NCBI GenBank assembly: GCA_029851835.1
Contig: JARKVD010000002.1
Location: 1 to 51,074 of the forward strand
DNA: 51,074 bases
Source: Clostridium sp.
GTDB lineage: Bacteria; Bacillota; Clostridia; Clostridiales; Clostridiaceae
Reading direction: 5' to 3'
Shown one piece after another: positions 1-8,900 of this stretch. The position numbers and the translations under genes are program-made. The notes beneath the pieces were generated by a model. That model had not been told where the DNA came from. It worked only from the letters and a program-made list of their open reading frames with translations, and ran no database searches. Numbering within the stretch: position 1 is the stretch's first letter; each line of letters begins with the position of its first letter.

Positions 1-37
1 GAGTTTCCCATAAAGGAATATCTATCATATATATAGT

Positions 38-70
38 AATGCAGTTACAATGTAGCTGCATTATTTTTTT
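38..70 (+). terminator. Intrinsic terminator of an upstream gene
   Basis: The arms AATGCAGTTACA and TGTAGCTGCATT pair with one G-T wobble around a short loop and are followed by a run of seven T. It probably ends a gene that lies left of the window. Confidence 0.7.
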
Positions 71-122
71 ATGCTTATTCGTAAGAAAAATTATAGGCAT
101 GATATTTGAAAATTATAACTAA

Positions 123-151
123 TTACCATTACTAGATATTTATGATATAAT
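123..151 (+). promoter_or_regulatory. Candidate promoter ahead of leader hairpin
   Basis: TTACCA (123-128), 17 bases, then a perfect TATAAT (146-151). The predicted start lies at about 158-161, exactly where the hairpin at 161-220 begins, so a transcript from here would fold into that hairpin at once. The -10 is strong and the -35 only moderate (4 of 6). Confidence 0.45.
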
Positions 152-160
152 GGTAGTAAT

Positions 161-220
161 AAGGAACTCTATGTAAATGCTTATGTTAGTTACTTGCATT
201 TACTATGTGTTCCTTTTTTT
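161..220 (+). terminator. Leader hairpin with T-tract (terminator or attenuator)
   Basis: A long imperfect stem pairs AAGGAACTCTATGTAAATGC (161-180) with GCATTTACTATGTGTTCCTT (196-215), followed by a T run to 220. It lies between a candidate promoter (TATAAT 146-151) and the helicase gene. It could simply terminate upstream transcription, or attenuate a leader transcript of the helicase. A second -10-like TATAAT at 260-265 could start the helicase mRNA independently. Confidence 0.55.
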
Positions 221-293
221 ATAATAAGTTACATTATTAGATGAACAGAGCTAATAGAGTATAATAAAAAAATTTAATTACGAAGGAGAAATA

Positions 294-1598
294 ATGTTAT
301 TTAAAGATTTAAATATAATTGAACCAATATTAAAAGCAGTGGAAGAGGCTGGATATGAAAAACCAACTCCAATACAGGAAAAATCAATCCAACCAATATT
401 AGCAGGAAGAGATGTTTTAGGGTGTGCACAAACAGGAACGGGTAAAACAGCAGCATTTTCTATACCTGTATTACAAAACATAGTTAAAAGGAGTAAGCAT
501 AATGATAGGCATAGAACTATCCAAGCTTTAATAGTAGCACCTACTAGAGAATTAGCCATTCAAATAGGTGAAAACTTTACTACTTATTCAAAGCATTTAA
601 ATATTAAAAATACAGTTATCTTTGGTGGAGTAAACCAAAGTTCACAAGTTAGAAAATTAACTGCAGGAGTAGATGTTTTAATTGCAACACCAGGTAGACT
701 TTTAGACTTAGAAAACCAAGGATATGTTAATTTGAGAAATGTTAAATATTTTGTACTTGATGAAGCAGATCGTATGCTTGATATGGGAATGATACACGAT
801 GTAAAGAGAATAATAGCAAAGTTACCTAAAGAAAGACAAAACTTATTATTCTCCGCTACTATGCCAAATGAAGTAACAAAGCTTGTAAATTCTATTTTGA
901 AAAATCAAGTTAAGGTAGAAGTAGAGGCTGTTTCTTCCACAGTAGAAGTAATATCACAAGGTGCGTATATGGTTGCAAAGAAAAATAAAAAGTCAATGCT
1001 AGTACATTTATTAAAAGATGAAACTATAAAGTCAGTTATAGTATTTTCAAGAACTAAACATGGCGCTAATAAGATAGCAAAAGATCTTAATCATGTAGGA
1101 ATTGATGCAGCTGCTATACATGGAAATAAGAGTCAAAATCAAAGACAACTAGCTTTAAATAATTTTAAAAAAGGTAATTTAAGAGTTTTAGTTGCTACAG
1201 ATATTGCAGCTAGAGGTATAGATGTAGATGAATTATCTCACGTTATAAATTATGATTTACCAGATGTTCCAGAAACTTATGTACATCGAATAGGGCGTAC
1301 AGGAAGAGCGGGAAGAGATGGAGTTGCAATTACTTTATGTGATTCAGAAGAATTAGACATGTTTAGAAGAATTGAAAAGGTCATAGGTAAAGCAATACCA
1401 GTACTTGGAGAAGAAAAATTTGAAATAAAAGAAACAGTAATATCTCAAAACTCATTAAAACAAGCTGATAAACTGAAAAATAGTAGTAATAAAAACTCAA
1501 AAAGGAAATATTATGAAAAAGGGAAGTCTCAAGGGCAGAGAAACAGAACTAGTAAATCCAACAATGGTAAAGCACATAATGGAAACAATATTCAGTAA
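294..1598 (+). CDS. DEAD-box ATP-dependent RNA helicase, RhlE-like
   Basis: This is a cytoplasmic RNA helicase that unwinds short RNA duplexes during ribosome assembly, mRNA decay or cold growth. Visible motifs are the Q motif with PTPIQ near residue 26, Walker A AQTGTGKT (45-52), PTRELA (83-88), DEAD (156-159), SAT (187-189), ARGID (306-310) and HRIGRTGR (331-338). A basic, Asn/Ser/Lys-rich tail (about 385-434) probably binds RNA. The short start before the Q motif and the compact 434-residue length fit the RhlE/CshA group; there is no DbpA-type RNA-binding domain. The ATG at 294 has GAAGGAG at 282-288. The gene stands alone, with a terminator-like hairpin in its leader that may couple expression to temperature or helicase level (inference). 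Confidence 0.93.
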   Translation: MLFKDLNIIEPILKAVEEAGYEKPTPIQEKSIQPILAGRDVLGCAQTGTGKTAAFSIPVLQNIVKRSKHNDRHRTIQALIVAPTRELAIQIGENFTTYSKHLNIKNTVIFGGVNQSSQVRKLTAGVDVLIATPGRLLDLENQGYVNLRNVKYFVLDEADRMLDMGMIHDVKRIIAKLPKERQNLLFSATMPNEVTKLVNSILKNQVKVEVEAVSSTVEVISQGAYMVAKKNKKSMLVHLLKDETIKSVIVFSRTKHGANKIAKDLNHVGIDAAAIHGNKSQNQRQLALNNFKKGNLRVLVATDIAARGIDVDELSHVINYDLPDVPETYVHRIGRTGRAGRDGVAITLCDSEELDMFRRIEKVIGKAIPVLGEEKFEIKETVISQNSLKQADKLKNSSNKNSKRKYYEKGKSQGQRNRTSKSNNGKAHNGNNIQ

Positions 1599-1616
1599 TA
1601 ATAAATATTATATAGT

Positions 1617-1645
1617 TAGACATATACATAAAATAGTGGTATAAT
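1617..1645 (+). promoter_or_regulatory. Sigma-A type promoter of the potD-like gene
   Basis: TAGACA (1617-1622), a 17-base spacer and TATAAT (1640-1645) form a near-consensus promoter starting about 40 bases upstream of the lipoprotein gene. It indicates that this gene is transcribed separately from the helicase. Confidence 0.65.
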
Positions 1646-1691
1646 CCAAAAGAATATTTAAAATTAAATAATAGATGAAAGGAAGTGCACT

Positions 1692-2747
1692 ATGAAAAAG
1701 TTATTTAAATTATTTAGTTTAACAGTTTGCATAGTAATAATGGGAGCATTATTTACTGGATGTAGCAAGGATCCTTCAAAGCAAGTAAGTTTCCTTAATT
1801 ATGGAGAAAATATAGATGAAGAAACTCTAAAAGAATTTGAAAAAGAAACAGGTTTAAAGGTAATTGTTGAAACTTTTGATGATATGGAAACTATGTATCA
1901 AAAGATTAGTGCTGGTGGAGTTAATTACGATGTTATATTAGTATCTGATGCATTAATGCCAAGAATGATTAATGATGGTCTTCTTCAAGAGATAAACCAC
2001 GAGAACATTCCTAACATATCTCAAATGGATGATGCATACTTAAATCTAGAAATAGACCCAGGTAATAAATATTCAGTGCCTTATATGTTTGGAACAGTAG
2101 GACTTATATATAATAAAGATGTAGTTACTGAAGAAGTAGACAGCTGGGATATATTATGGAATGAGAAATATAAAAATAAAATCTTTATGTTTGATACTTA
2201 TAGAGATACCATGGGAGCTGCTTTGAAGAAGCTAGAATACTCCCTAAATACACATAATCCATCAGAAATTGAGGAAGCTAAGCAACTTTTATTAGAGCAA
2301 AGAAAATTAGTTAATCCAATATATGGTGTTGATAATGGAACAACTATGATTCCAGCTGGAGAATCAGATATTAATATGATATGGTCTGGAGAAGGTCTAA
2401 ACCTTCAAGATGAATATCCAAATCTAGTGTATGTAGTACCTAAAGAAGGTGCTAACTTCTGGATAGATAGCTTATGCATTCCTAAGAATGCTAAAAATCT
2501 TGAGGGAGCTGAAAAGTTTATTAACTTTGTAAGTGATAAAGAAGCAGCTTTAAGGATAGCTGATGAAATTGGATATACAACACCAAATAAAGAAGCTAGA
2601 ATGATGCAGCCAGAGGAAGTTAGAAATAATCCTAATGCATATATGCCAGAGGAGATTATGGATAGATGTGAGTTCTATGTGGACTTCCCAAGTGATGTAA
2701 AGAAAATTTATGATGATGCGTGGATACAAATAAAATCTAATGACTAA
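1692..2747 (+). CDS. Spermidine/putrescine-type ABC transporter substrate-binding lipoprotein (PotD-like)
   Basis: This is a membrane-anchored extracellular binding protein of the PotD/PotF group, which captures polyamines and passes them to a PotABC transporter. It has a lipoprotein signal (Lys-rich start, hydrophobic core, lipobox ending FTGC with Cys24), followed by a periplasmic-binding-protein type 2 fold of the usual length (351 residues). The segment VPYMFGTVGLIYN is typical of the PotD family. No potA, potB or potC gene lies beside it: its neighbours are a helicase and a small minus-strand gene. It must therefore work with a transporter encoded elsewhere or serve another role. It has its own promoter and a strong terminator (2767-2810). 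The substrate is inferred from family resemblance only. Confidence 0.85.
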   Translation: MKKLFKLFSLTVCIVIMGALFTGCSKDPSKQVSFLNYGENIDEETLKEFEKETGLKVIVETFDDMETMYQKISAGGVNYDVILVSDALMPRMINDGLLQEINHENIPNISQMDDAYLNLEIDPGNKYSVPYMFGTVGLIYNKDVVTEEVDSWDILWNEKYKNKIFMFDTYRDTMGAALKKLEYSLNTHNPSEIEEAKQLLLEQRKLVNPIYGVDNGTTMIPAGESDINMIWSGEGLNLQDEYPNLVYVVPKEGANFWIDSLCIPKNAKNLEGAEKFINFVSDKEAALRIADEIGYTTPNKEARMMQPEEVRNNPNAYMPEEIMDRCEFYVDFPSDVKKIYDDAWIQIKSND

Positions 2748-2766
2748 AAGATAGGGTATGAATATT

Positions 2767-2810
2767 AAAGCGGAGATAAGTAATTAAATTACTTATCTCC
2801 GCTTTATTTT
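2767..2810. terminator. Bidirectional intrinsic terminator
   Basis: A perfect 18-bp stem (2767-2784 with 2788-2805) with a three-base loop TAA, ending in CTTTATTTT on the plus strand. It separates the converging potD-like gene and the small minus-strand gene at 2823-2921 and can end both. Confidence 0.9.
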
Positions 2811-2822
2811 AAATAATATAGT

Positions 2823-2921
2823 TTATTTAATTAGTTTCCACTCTTTTAAGTGTTCAAAGGTTGGATTTAAACTATTTTCCTTACAATAATCAATATAAGC
2901 TTTTAATATTTTTATACTCAT
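2823..2921 (-). CDS. Small conserved-looking hypothetical protein, 32 residues
   Basis: An ATG at 2921 is preceded on the minus strand by a good AAGGAG ribosome site about seven bases away. The frame encodes 32 residues, beginning MSIKILKAYIDYCKENSL and ending in EHLKEWKLIK, and stops just before the bidirectional terminator. The peptide is Lys-rich and probably helical, with no signal sequence or membrane span. The ribosome site, terminator and orderly codon use argue that it is real, but no function is recognised. Confidence 0.55.
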   Translation of the reverse strand: MSIKILKAYIDYCKENSLNPTFEHLKEWKLIK

Positions 2922-3258
2922 AATGTTTCACTCCTTATTTTCTCATAGTTAATAGATATTTTATTGATAGTTTGAAGGTCACCTCATTCAAAATTAGGAT
3001 TTAGGACTTGAGCTTATTTTTTTAGTATTTCCTTAATTGAAAAAGATGGATATTCATCATATATCTATGCAGATTGGAGAAAAATATTCCAGAAAACAAG
3101 ATTTTAAATAATTGAAACAAGATGTGTAATTGTAGTTTATTGGAAAGCATAATATCATTTAAGGTGATGTTAATTCTAATTTTGATAATTATTGTTTTGG
3201 TTTTGATTTTATATGAGAAATGAAGACTAGAATGAGAATACTTAAGGGGGAGTGTAAA
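2922..3258. other. Intergenic region, possible degraded repeat
   Basis: AT-rich sequence with no convincing gene. At about 2990-3035 a GGATTTAGG...GAGCTTA...TTTCCTTAA pattern resembles a decayed copy of the dispersed two-hairpin repeat seen intact at 23834, 31251, 39145 and 44578. The promoter of the following gene is probably here but no strong -35/-10 pair stands out. Confidence 0.3.
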
Positions 3259-4110
3259 TTGAAACTACGCACACATTTTTTACCTAAATTAACAAACTAT
3301 GAAGTTGGTGAATATTTAAAAGAAAATGACGTTATTATTGTACCTGTAGGAACAGTAGAAATGCATGGGGGATTACCTTTAGATTGTGAAACAGTAATAT
3401 CTGAAGCCTTTGCTTTAAAAATGGCAGAAAAGATAAATGGATTAGTTCTTGGTAACTTACCATACTTTTATGCAGGTGCTACAGCATCAGGAATTGGTAC
3501 AATCCAAGTAAGTGTTAGAACAGGAATTGATTATTTATACGAGATAGCAAAATCTTTACTTAGCAAAGGATTTAAAAGACAGATATATATAAGCTTCCAT
3601 GGACCAGCACATATGACTTGTAGTCCAATGGTTAGAGATTTCTTCGATGATACAAAGGTACCAATATTATATTTAGATTTATGTATGGCTATGTTTAGTA
3701 ATGCTAAAAACATATTTAAGGACATGAATGATTTCCATTATATATCTTTCGGAGCTTATGAAATCATGGGTAGATTAGAAGATGTGCCGCTAAGCATAGG
3801 AGAAGGTATGGATTGTTCAGAAAATGTACCTCAAACTGTTGCTTTTGCTAATCGTCTATTTGGACTAGCATATCAATCAGGTTCAATTGGATATTATTTT
3901 GGAGATCCAATGGACCATATGCCAACACCTAAGGTTGAAACTCCAGAGCAAAGAGCAGAATATGCTAAACGTGGAGTAGAGCTTATTAATCAAATTGTTG
4001 ATAGCTTAGATATGGAAGATATCGTTAAATCAATGAGAGATTTAGAGAACTTCCATCATGAGAAGGTAGTCCCAAAGAGTGGAGCATGGTTACCACCAAC
4101 AAGACTATAA
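3259..4110 (+). CDS. Creatininase family amidohydrolase
   Basis: This is a member of the creatininase/creatinine amidohydrolase fold, metal-dependent enzymes that hydrolyse cyclic or linear amides (creatinine, formamidopyrimidines, mycofactocin peptides). The signature is PVGTVEMHGG with LPLDCET about 30-50 residues into the protein, giving the Glu, His and Asp metal ligands. A later SFHGPAH segment matches the second conserved His loop. I place the start at a TTG (3259) because AGGGGGAG lies six bases upstream; an ATG at 3220 gives 13 more residues but has no good ribosome site. The product is 283 residues, normal for the family. The next gene is an M42 aminopeptidase, which hints at peptide or cyclic-amide catabolism. 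The substrate is unknown. Confidence 0.82.
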   Translation: MKLRTHFLPKLTNYEVGEYLKENDVIIVPVGTVEMHGGLPLDCETVISEAFALKMAEKINGLVLGNLPYFYAGATASGIGTIQVSVRTGIDYLYEIAKSLLSKGFKRQIYISFHGPAHMTCSPMVRDFFDDTKVPILYLDLCMAMFSNAKNIFKDMNDFHYISFGAYEIMGRLEDVPLSIGEGMDCSENVPQTVAFANRLFGLAYQSGSIGYYFGDPMDHMPTPKVETPEQRAEYAKRGVELINQIVDSLDMEDIVKSMRDLENFHHEKVVPKSGAWLPPTRL

Positions 4111-4128
4111 TATATAAGCTTTAGAGTT

Positions 4129-4154
4129 AAGGAGGCCGTAAGGCTTCCTTTTTT
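4129..4154 (+). terminator. Intrinsic terminator after creatininase-family gene
   Basis: AAGGAGGCC pairs with GGCTTCCTT around a GTAA-type loop, followed by six T. Confidence 0.85.
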
Positions 4155-4179
4155 ATATCTAGAAAAGTGTAAGATTTTT

Positions 4180-4329
4180 TCAATCTGCAATTTCTTTATC
4201 AATACTTACTTTTTCAATAAGAGTATAAGCTAAAGCTTTTTTATCGGGCTCTTTGCTGCCGCTTATGTCCATAGATAATACAATGTTTTCTACAGCTATA
4301 GCATGGGTAAGTAAATTTAAAGGAGTGAT
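4180..4329 (-). pseudogene. Possible gene remnant
   Basis: On the minus strand a 49-codon stretch is open from just after a TAG (4330-4332) to a TGA at 4180-4182, reading TPLNLLTHAIAVENIVLS, then a Met and about 30 further charged residues. It has protein-like composition, but the only internal ATG (about 4273) lacks a ribosome site. The upstream edge runs into a partial copy of the dispersed repeat. It may be the 3' end of a gene truncated by that element. No family is recognised. Confidence 0.3.
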
Positions 4330-4368
4330 CTACAGAGTAAGTTCATATTTATTAAGTTAAAATTTGGA
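4319..4368 (-). repeat. Partial copy of the dispersed two-hairpin repeat
   Basis: Read on the minus strand the segment shows CCAAAT..., then TATGAACTTACTC and TAGATCACTCCTTTAAA. This matches the centre of the intact copies, especially the copy at 44578-44665 (GAACTTATTC-AGTAGAGCACTCCTT). The distal hairpin arm is missing. Confidence 0.55.
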
Positions 4369-4492
4369 TATTTAATTAAGGTATCTTTCATATTATGAAA
4401 AGTACGTTTATAATAGAAGTATATGAATTTTCTAAAATAGGTGAATTTTGTACGAGCTTATTATGAAAAATATAATGTAGGAGGGACATAAT

Positions 4493-5527
4493 ATGATAAC
4501 AGTTAATAAGGAAAATGTTTTAAATACAGCAAAGAAGCTTCTATTAACTGACAGCCCAAGTGGTTTCTGCTATGACGTCATTGAGATGGTTGGTCAGTGG
4601 TCAAAGGAAATGGGCTATGACTTCGAAACAACAGTAAAAGGCTGCGGAGTTATAACTGTACCAGGAAAATCAAATGATAAGGTAATTGGTTTATCTGCTC
4701 ATGTTGATACTTTAGGTGCAATGGTTAGGTCAATATCAGGAAGTGGAACTTTAAACTTCACTTTAATAGGAGGTCCTATTGTTCCAACTTTAGATGGAGA
4801 GTACTGCAAGGTTAGAACTAGATATGGAAGAATTTATAATGGTACTTTCTTAAGCAAAAGCCCTGCTGCTCATGTTTATGATGATGCATCTAAAAAGGTT
4901 AGAGATCCTAAGAATATGGAAGTAAGACTTGATGAAGTAGTAAAATCTAAAGAGGATGTAGAAAAGCTTGGAATATGTCCAGGAGATTTCATCTTCATAG
5001 ATCCAAAGACTACTGTAACTGAAAGTGGATTCTTAAAATCTAGATTCATTGATGATAAGGGAAGTGTGGCTTGCCTCATGAATTTACTTCACATATTAAG
5101 TAGCGAAAAGATAGTTCCAAGCTACACTACAAAGGTATTTATTTCTGTATACGAGGAAGTAGGACATGGATCTTCTTACATTCCAGCAGATATTACAGAG
5201 ATGATAGCTGTTGATATGGGATGTATAGGAGATGATTTAAGCTGTACAGAGTTTGATGTTTCAATCTGTGCTAAGGATTCAGGTGGTCCTTATGATTATC
5301 ATATGACTACAGATTTAATAAACCTAGCCAAGGCTAGTGAAGTTAAATATGCGGTTGATATTTATCCATTCTATGGCTCAGATGTGGGGGCTGCGCTCCA
5401 CGGTGGAAACAACATAAAAGGTGCTCTTATTGGACCTGGAGTTCACGCTTCTCATGGAATGGAGAGAACTCATTATACTGCACTAGAAGGAACAATTAAA
5501 TTATTATATGCTTATTTAACAAAGTAA
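4493..5527 (+). CDS. M42 family metallopeptidase (glutamyl/deblocking aminopeptidase type)
   Basis: This is a cytoplasmic, probably dodecameric (TET-type) aminopeptidase with two metal ions that trims peptides. Metal and catalytic residues are visible: SAHVDT (His70, Asp72), the FIDDKGS loop (Asp187/188), VYEEVGHG (Glu221, Glu222), VDMG (Asp241) and GVHASHG near residue 320. At 344 residues it has the typical family length. The start ATG has AGGAGGGAC six bases upstream. It follows the creatininase-family gene after a terminator and about 380 bases, so it has its own promoter region, and it ends with a strong terminator. The preferred substrate (Glu/Asp or other N-termini) cannot be read from sequence. 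Confidence 0.92.
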   Translation: MITVNKENVLNTAKKLLLTDSPSGFCYDVIEMVGQWSKEMGYDFETTVKGCGVITVPGKSNDKVIGLSAHVDTLGAMVRSISGSGTLNFTLIGGPIVPTLDGEYCKVRTRYGRIYNGTFLSKSPAAHVYDDASKKVRDPKNMEVRLDEVVKSKEDVEKLGICPGDFIFIDPKTTVTESGFLKSRFIDDKGSVACLMNLLHILSSEKIVPSYTTKVFISVYEEVGHGSSYIPADITEMIAVDMGCIGDDLSCTEFDVSICAKDSGGPYDYHMTTDLINLAKASEVKYAVDIYPFYGSDVGAALHGGNNIKGALIGPGVHASHGMERTHYTALEGTIKLLYAYLTK

Positions 5528-5537
5528 TATACTTCTA

Positions 5538-5575
5538 AAAGCCATCAGGACGAAAGTCTTGATGGCTTTACTATT
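5538..5575 (+). terminator. Intrinsic terminator with GAAA tetraloop
   Basis: A 14-bp stem AAAGCCATCAGGAC / GTCTTGATGGCTTT is closed by a GAAA tetraloop and followed by a T-rich tail. Confidence 0.85.
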
Positions 5576-5982
5576 TTTGCATGTGGTATTGGAGAATTAT
5601 TGCTGTTTGAAGGTAAATTTTATAGTTTCAATAGAGAAATTATATATTATGAATAGTTTTTTATTAAAGTATATTTTATATTAGTCGTAAATTTATATTT
5701 GCATATAAAGTTGAATTGAAAATTGTGAATTTTGCATTTTAAAAGATTTAACAATATTTATTTATTAATAATAACTATGGGTATTGAAAAATAATTGGGT
5801 AGTATGGTATATTTTATGAATAAAAAGTATAAAATCTGTTAAGTCCATATGAAAATATCTTAATTAAAGCTGTTTTGATTAAATAGTTCGATTAAAACAA
5901 ACTTATTATATTTTAAAAAGTTTAGATAAGTAATATTCATATAACTTAATGGCATAGAGAGAAAATATATAGGAGGTAAAAT
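5576..5982. other. AT-rich upstream region of the surface protease gene
   Basis: About 400 bases with no gene on either strand. It holds a loose inverted repeat, GTTTTGATT...GATTAAAAC (about 5872-5898), and several A-tracts, then TAGGAGGT just before the ATG at 5983. The promoter for the 6-kb protease gene must lie here, but no single -35/-10 pair is convincing. Confidence 0.4.
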
Positions 5983-8900
5983 ATGAATCGAAGAAAGATA
6001 TCAGCTATGTTAGCAGTAGCTTTAATTACAAGTCAAGTACAAAGTATTACATTTGCAGAAACTATAACTAAAAATCAAGAAGTAGACAGCGTAAATGATG
6101 CTGTTTTTGAAAATGTAGATGATAATAATTCCGATTCAGTATCAAATGAAATAATAACTACTGAAGATGATGGAGCTTTAGAAGAAAATACTGAAGCTGC
6201 TGAGGATGTTGTTAACAATGAAGACGCAAGTCAGGTACAAGATGAGGAAGTAAATCAAGTACAAGATGAGGAAGAAAATCAAGAGCAAAATGAAAAGGTG
6301 GAAGAAAAATTACAAGATGAAGAGGACAGTGCTGAAAAAGTAGAATTAGAAAATAATGAAAAAACAGCATCTTCAGAACCATATGAAGTAAAAGGTAAGT
6401 TAGAATTAGATATTAATTTTTCTACTCCTATAAAAGTTGCAAATGCTAACAAAACAAATCTATCAGTAAAGTTAACTTCAAAAGAAGGAAAAACTGAAAC
6501 TATTAAGTTAGGTTCAGATGTTACAAATGGTGATTTAGGAGATACAGGTATAACTTATAGCTTAAGAGCCTTAGATTCTAAGAGAGGGAAATTAGAAGAT
6601 AATGCAACAGAGCTAGAGTTTTATCATTTAACTTTTGAAAACCTTAAGTTAGGAACATATTCAATTGAAATAGCTGGAGATGGATATGAAACAGTATCAA
6701 TAAATGATATAGAAATACAAAATTCATCTAAGAGAATTTTGGTAGGAACTACTGATAAAACCATTGTTTTAGATGATAAAGGAACAGACGCTGAAGAGGA
6801 TGATGTTAAGGAATATTATCCAGGGTCTTTGTTAGCTGGAGATGTTAACTTAGATGGTTTAGTAGATAATAAGGATTATGAGGCTTTAAAGAGTGAAATA
6901 AAGAGTAAATCTTCTAATGCTAAATTTGACTTAAATAGAGATGGTAAAGTAGATATAACTGATTTAACTTATGTTCATCAAAATATGAATAGGTCTCAAG
7001 CAGAAGCTATAATAGAAGATACTGATATTATATTAAATCCAGAAAATATTAATGTAACATTAAGTGAAAATACATCAGTAAGTAATGGTGATATTAAGGA
7101 TATTTTAAAAGATACAGATTCTGTAGTAACATTAGAATCCAAAGCAGAAATAAGCGAAGATAACCCAATAGAAATACCAATGGATTTATCTGGTTTAACA
7201 AGAGGTACAAATGCTATTGAATCTATAAATATCCAAGCTCCAAGTGAAAATTCACCATCAAGTGGAAAAATAGTTATACCTGGAGCTGGTGAAGGTGGAA
7301 AAGATTTAGAAGTTAAATTTGATGAATCTAATATAACTAAATCGGTATCAAGAACATCAGATGGCCAAGCTATGGACACAATAAAGATAGACTTAGGTAA
7401 ACAAGTAGCAGTAAGTAAGATTACTATAAAAATTACTGGAAGTAGATCTAATAAGAATTTAGCAGAGATAGCTAAGGTTGAGTTTTTAAATAATGTTTAT
7501 AAAGAAATGCCAAAACCAAAAATGAATGTGCCTGTTATAACTAATTTTACTAGTTCAACTGCAGTTGGAAATGAAGCTATGACTATAGGCTGGGAGCATG
7601 AAACAAATGTAACAGGTTATGAAGTAAAGGTTGAGAATTTAAGTAATAATTCAGTTAGTACATACAAGACTAGTGAAGATTCTTTAAAAATAGAAAAGGT
7701 ATCGCCTTATGGAATTTATAGGATTAGCATTCAATCATTATCAGGTGATTGGAAGAGTGGATATAAGGATGAACAAGAAGGATATAGTTCAACTACCACA
7801 GGAGACACTAACTTAAAGAATAATTCAAATGATAAAGATGGAAAGCCTGATAATGTTGATTTAGATTATAATCCAATGGCTTGGGATTCTGATACAGGAA
7901 AATTAAGTGAAAGTGCAGATGGAGAAAATGGAAGTAACTTTGGTAAAGATTCAATAATAGAGGTACAAGTTATACCAGAGACAGCTCCAGAAGGACCAGA
8001 AGGATTAACAGTAAAAGGTAAATATAAACAGCTTACAGTTTCATGGAAAGCACATGCAAAAGCAAAAGATTATGAACTATATTATAGAAAAGTTGGAACT
8101 AAAGAGTGGTTAAAGGCAAATGATAATGGCGAAAAATATGTTGATTCCAGGTTAGACGATAATATCCCAACAGGAGTTTCAAATTTATCACCAGGTGTTA
8201 CTGATAAATCAGATTTTATAAGATCAACTTCATATACAATAACAGGATTAGATGATACAAGTAGTTATGAAATTATGATGACAGCAACTAATCATCACGG
8301 AACAGGTGGATTATCACAGGTTTATATAGGTTCTACGACTAGATTAGTTCCTCCGGTAACAACAAATTATAAACTTATAAATACTCCAAATGGAACAAAT
8401 GAAATAACACAACATATAGAAAGTATAGAGTTTCCAACAGGAACAGCAACTGATGCAGATGCAATAGTAGATAATGATTATACTACAGTATGGGAATCTA
8501 ATATTTGGGATGCTAGAAATGGTGGTCCAATAGTAACCTTTGATAAAGAATATACAATAGGAAGTATTAAAGCTATAAAAAGGTTAGATGTGAATGAGCT
8601 TACCCATGATGTGAAAGTAACTTATTATAATGAAGAAACAGGAACATGGGAAAATGTAAAAGCAAACTTCAATGAAAGTAATGATGGCAAGGTTCTAAAT
8701 ATAACCTTAGCGGAGCCGATTACAACTAAGAAAATTAGAGTTGGTATATCTGTTTATCCTCAGTATAGCAATAAAACAAGTGTTTCTGAAATGAAATTCT
8801 ATGAGTATGATAGCTTAGAAAAAGATGTAGATAATTTATTTGCAGATGATTTAAAATTATCTTTAAAAGATGATGTAAATCAAGAAATTATAGATGATCT

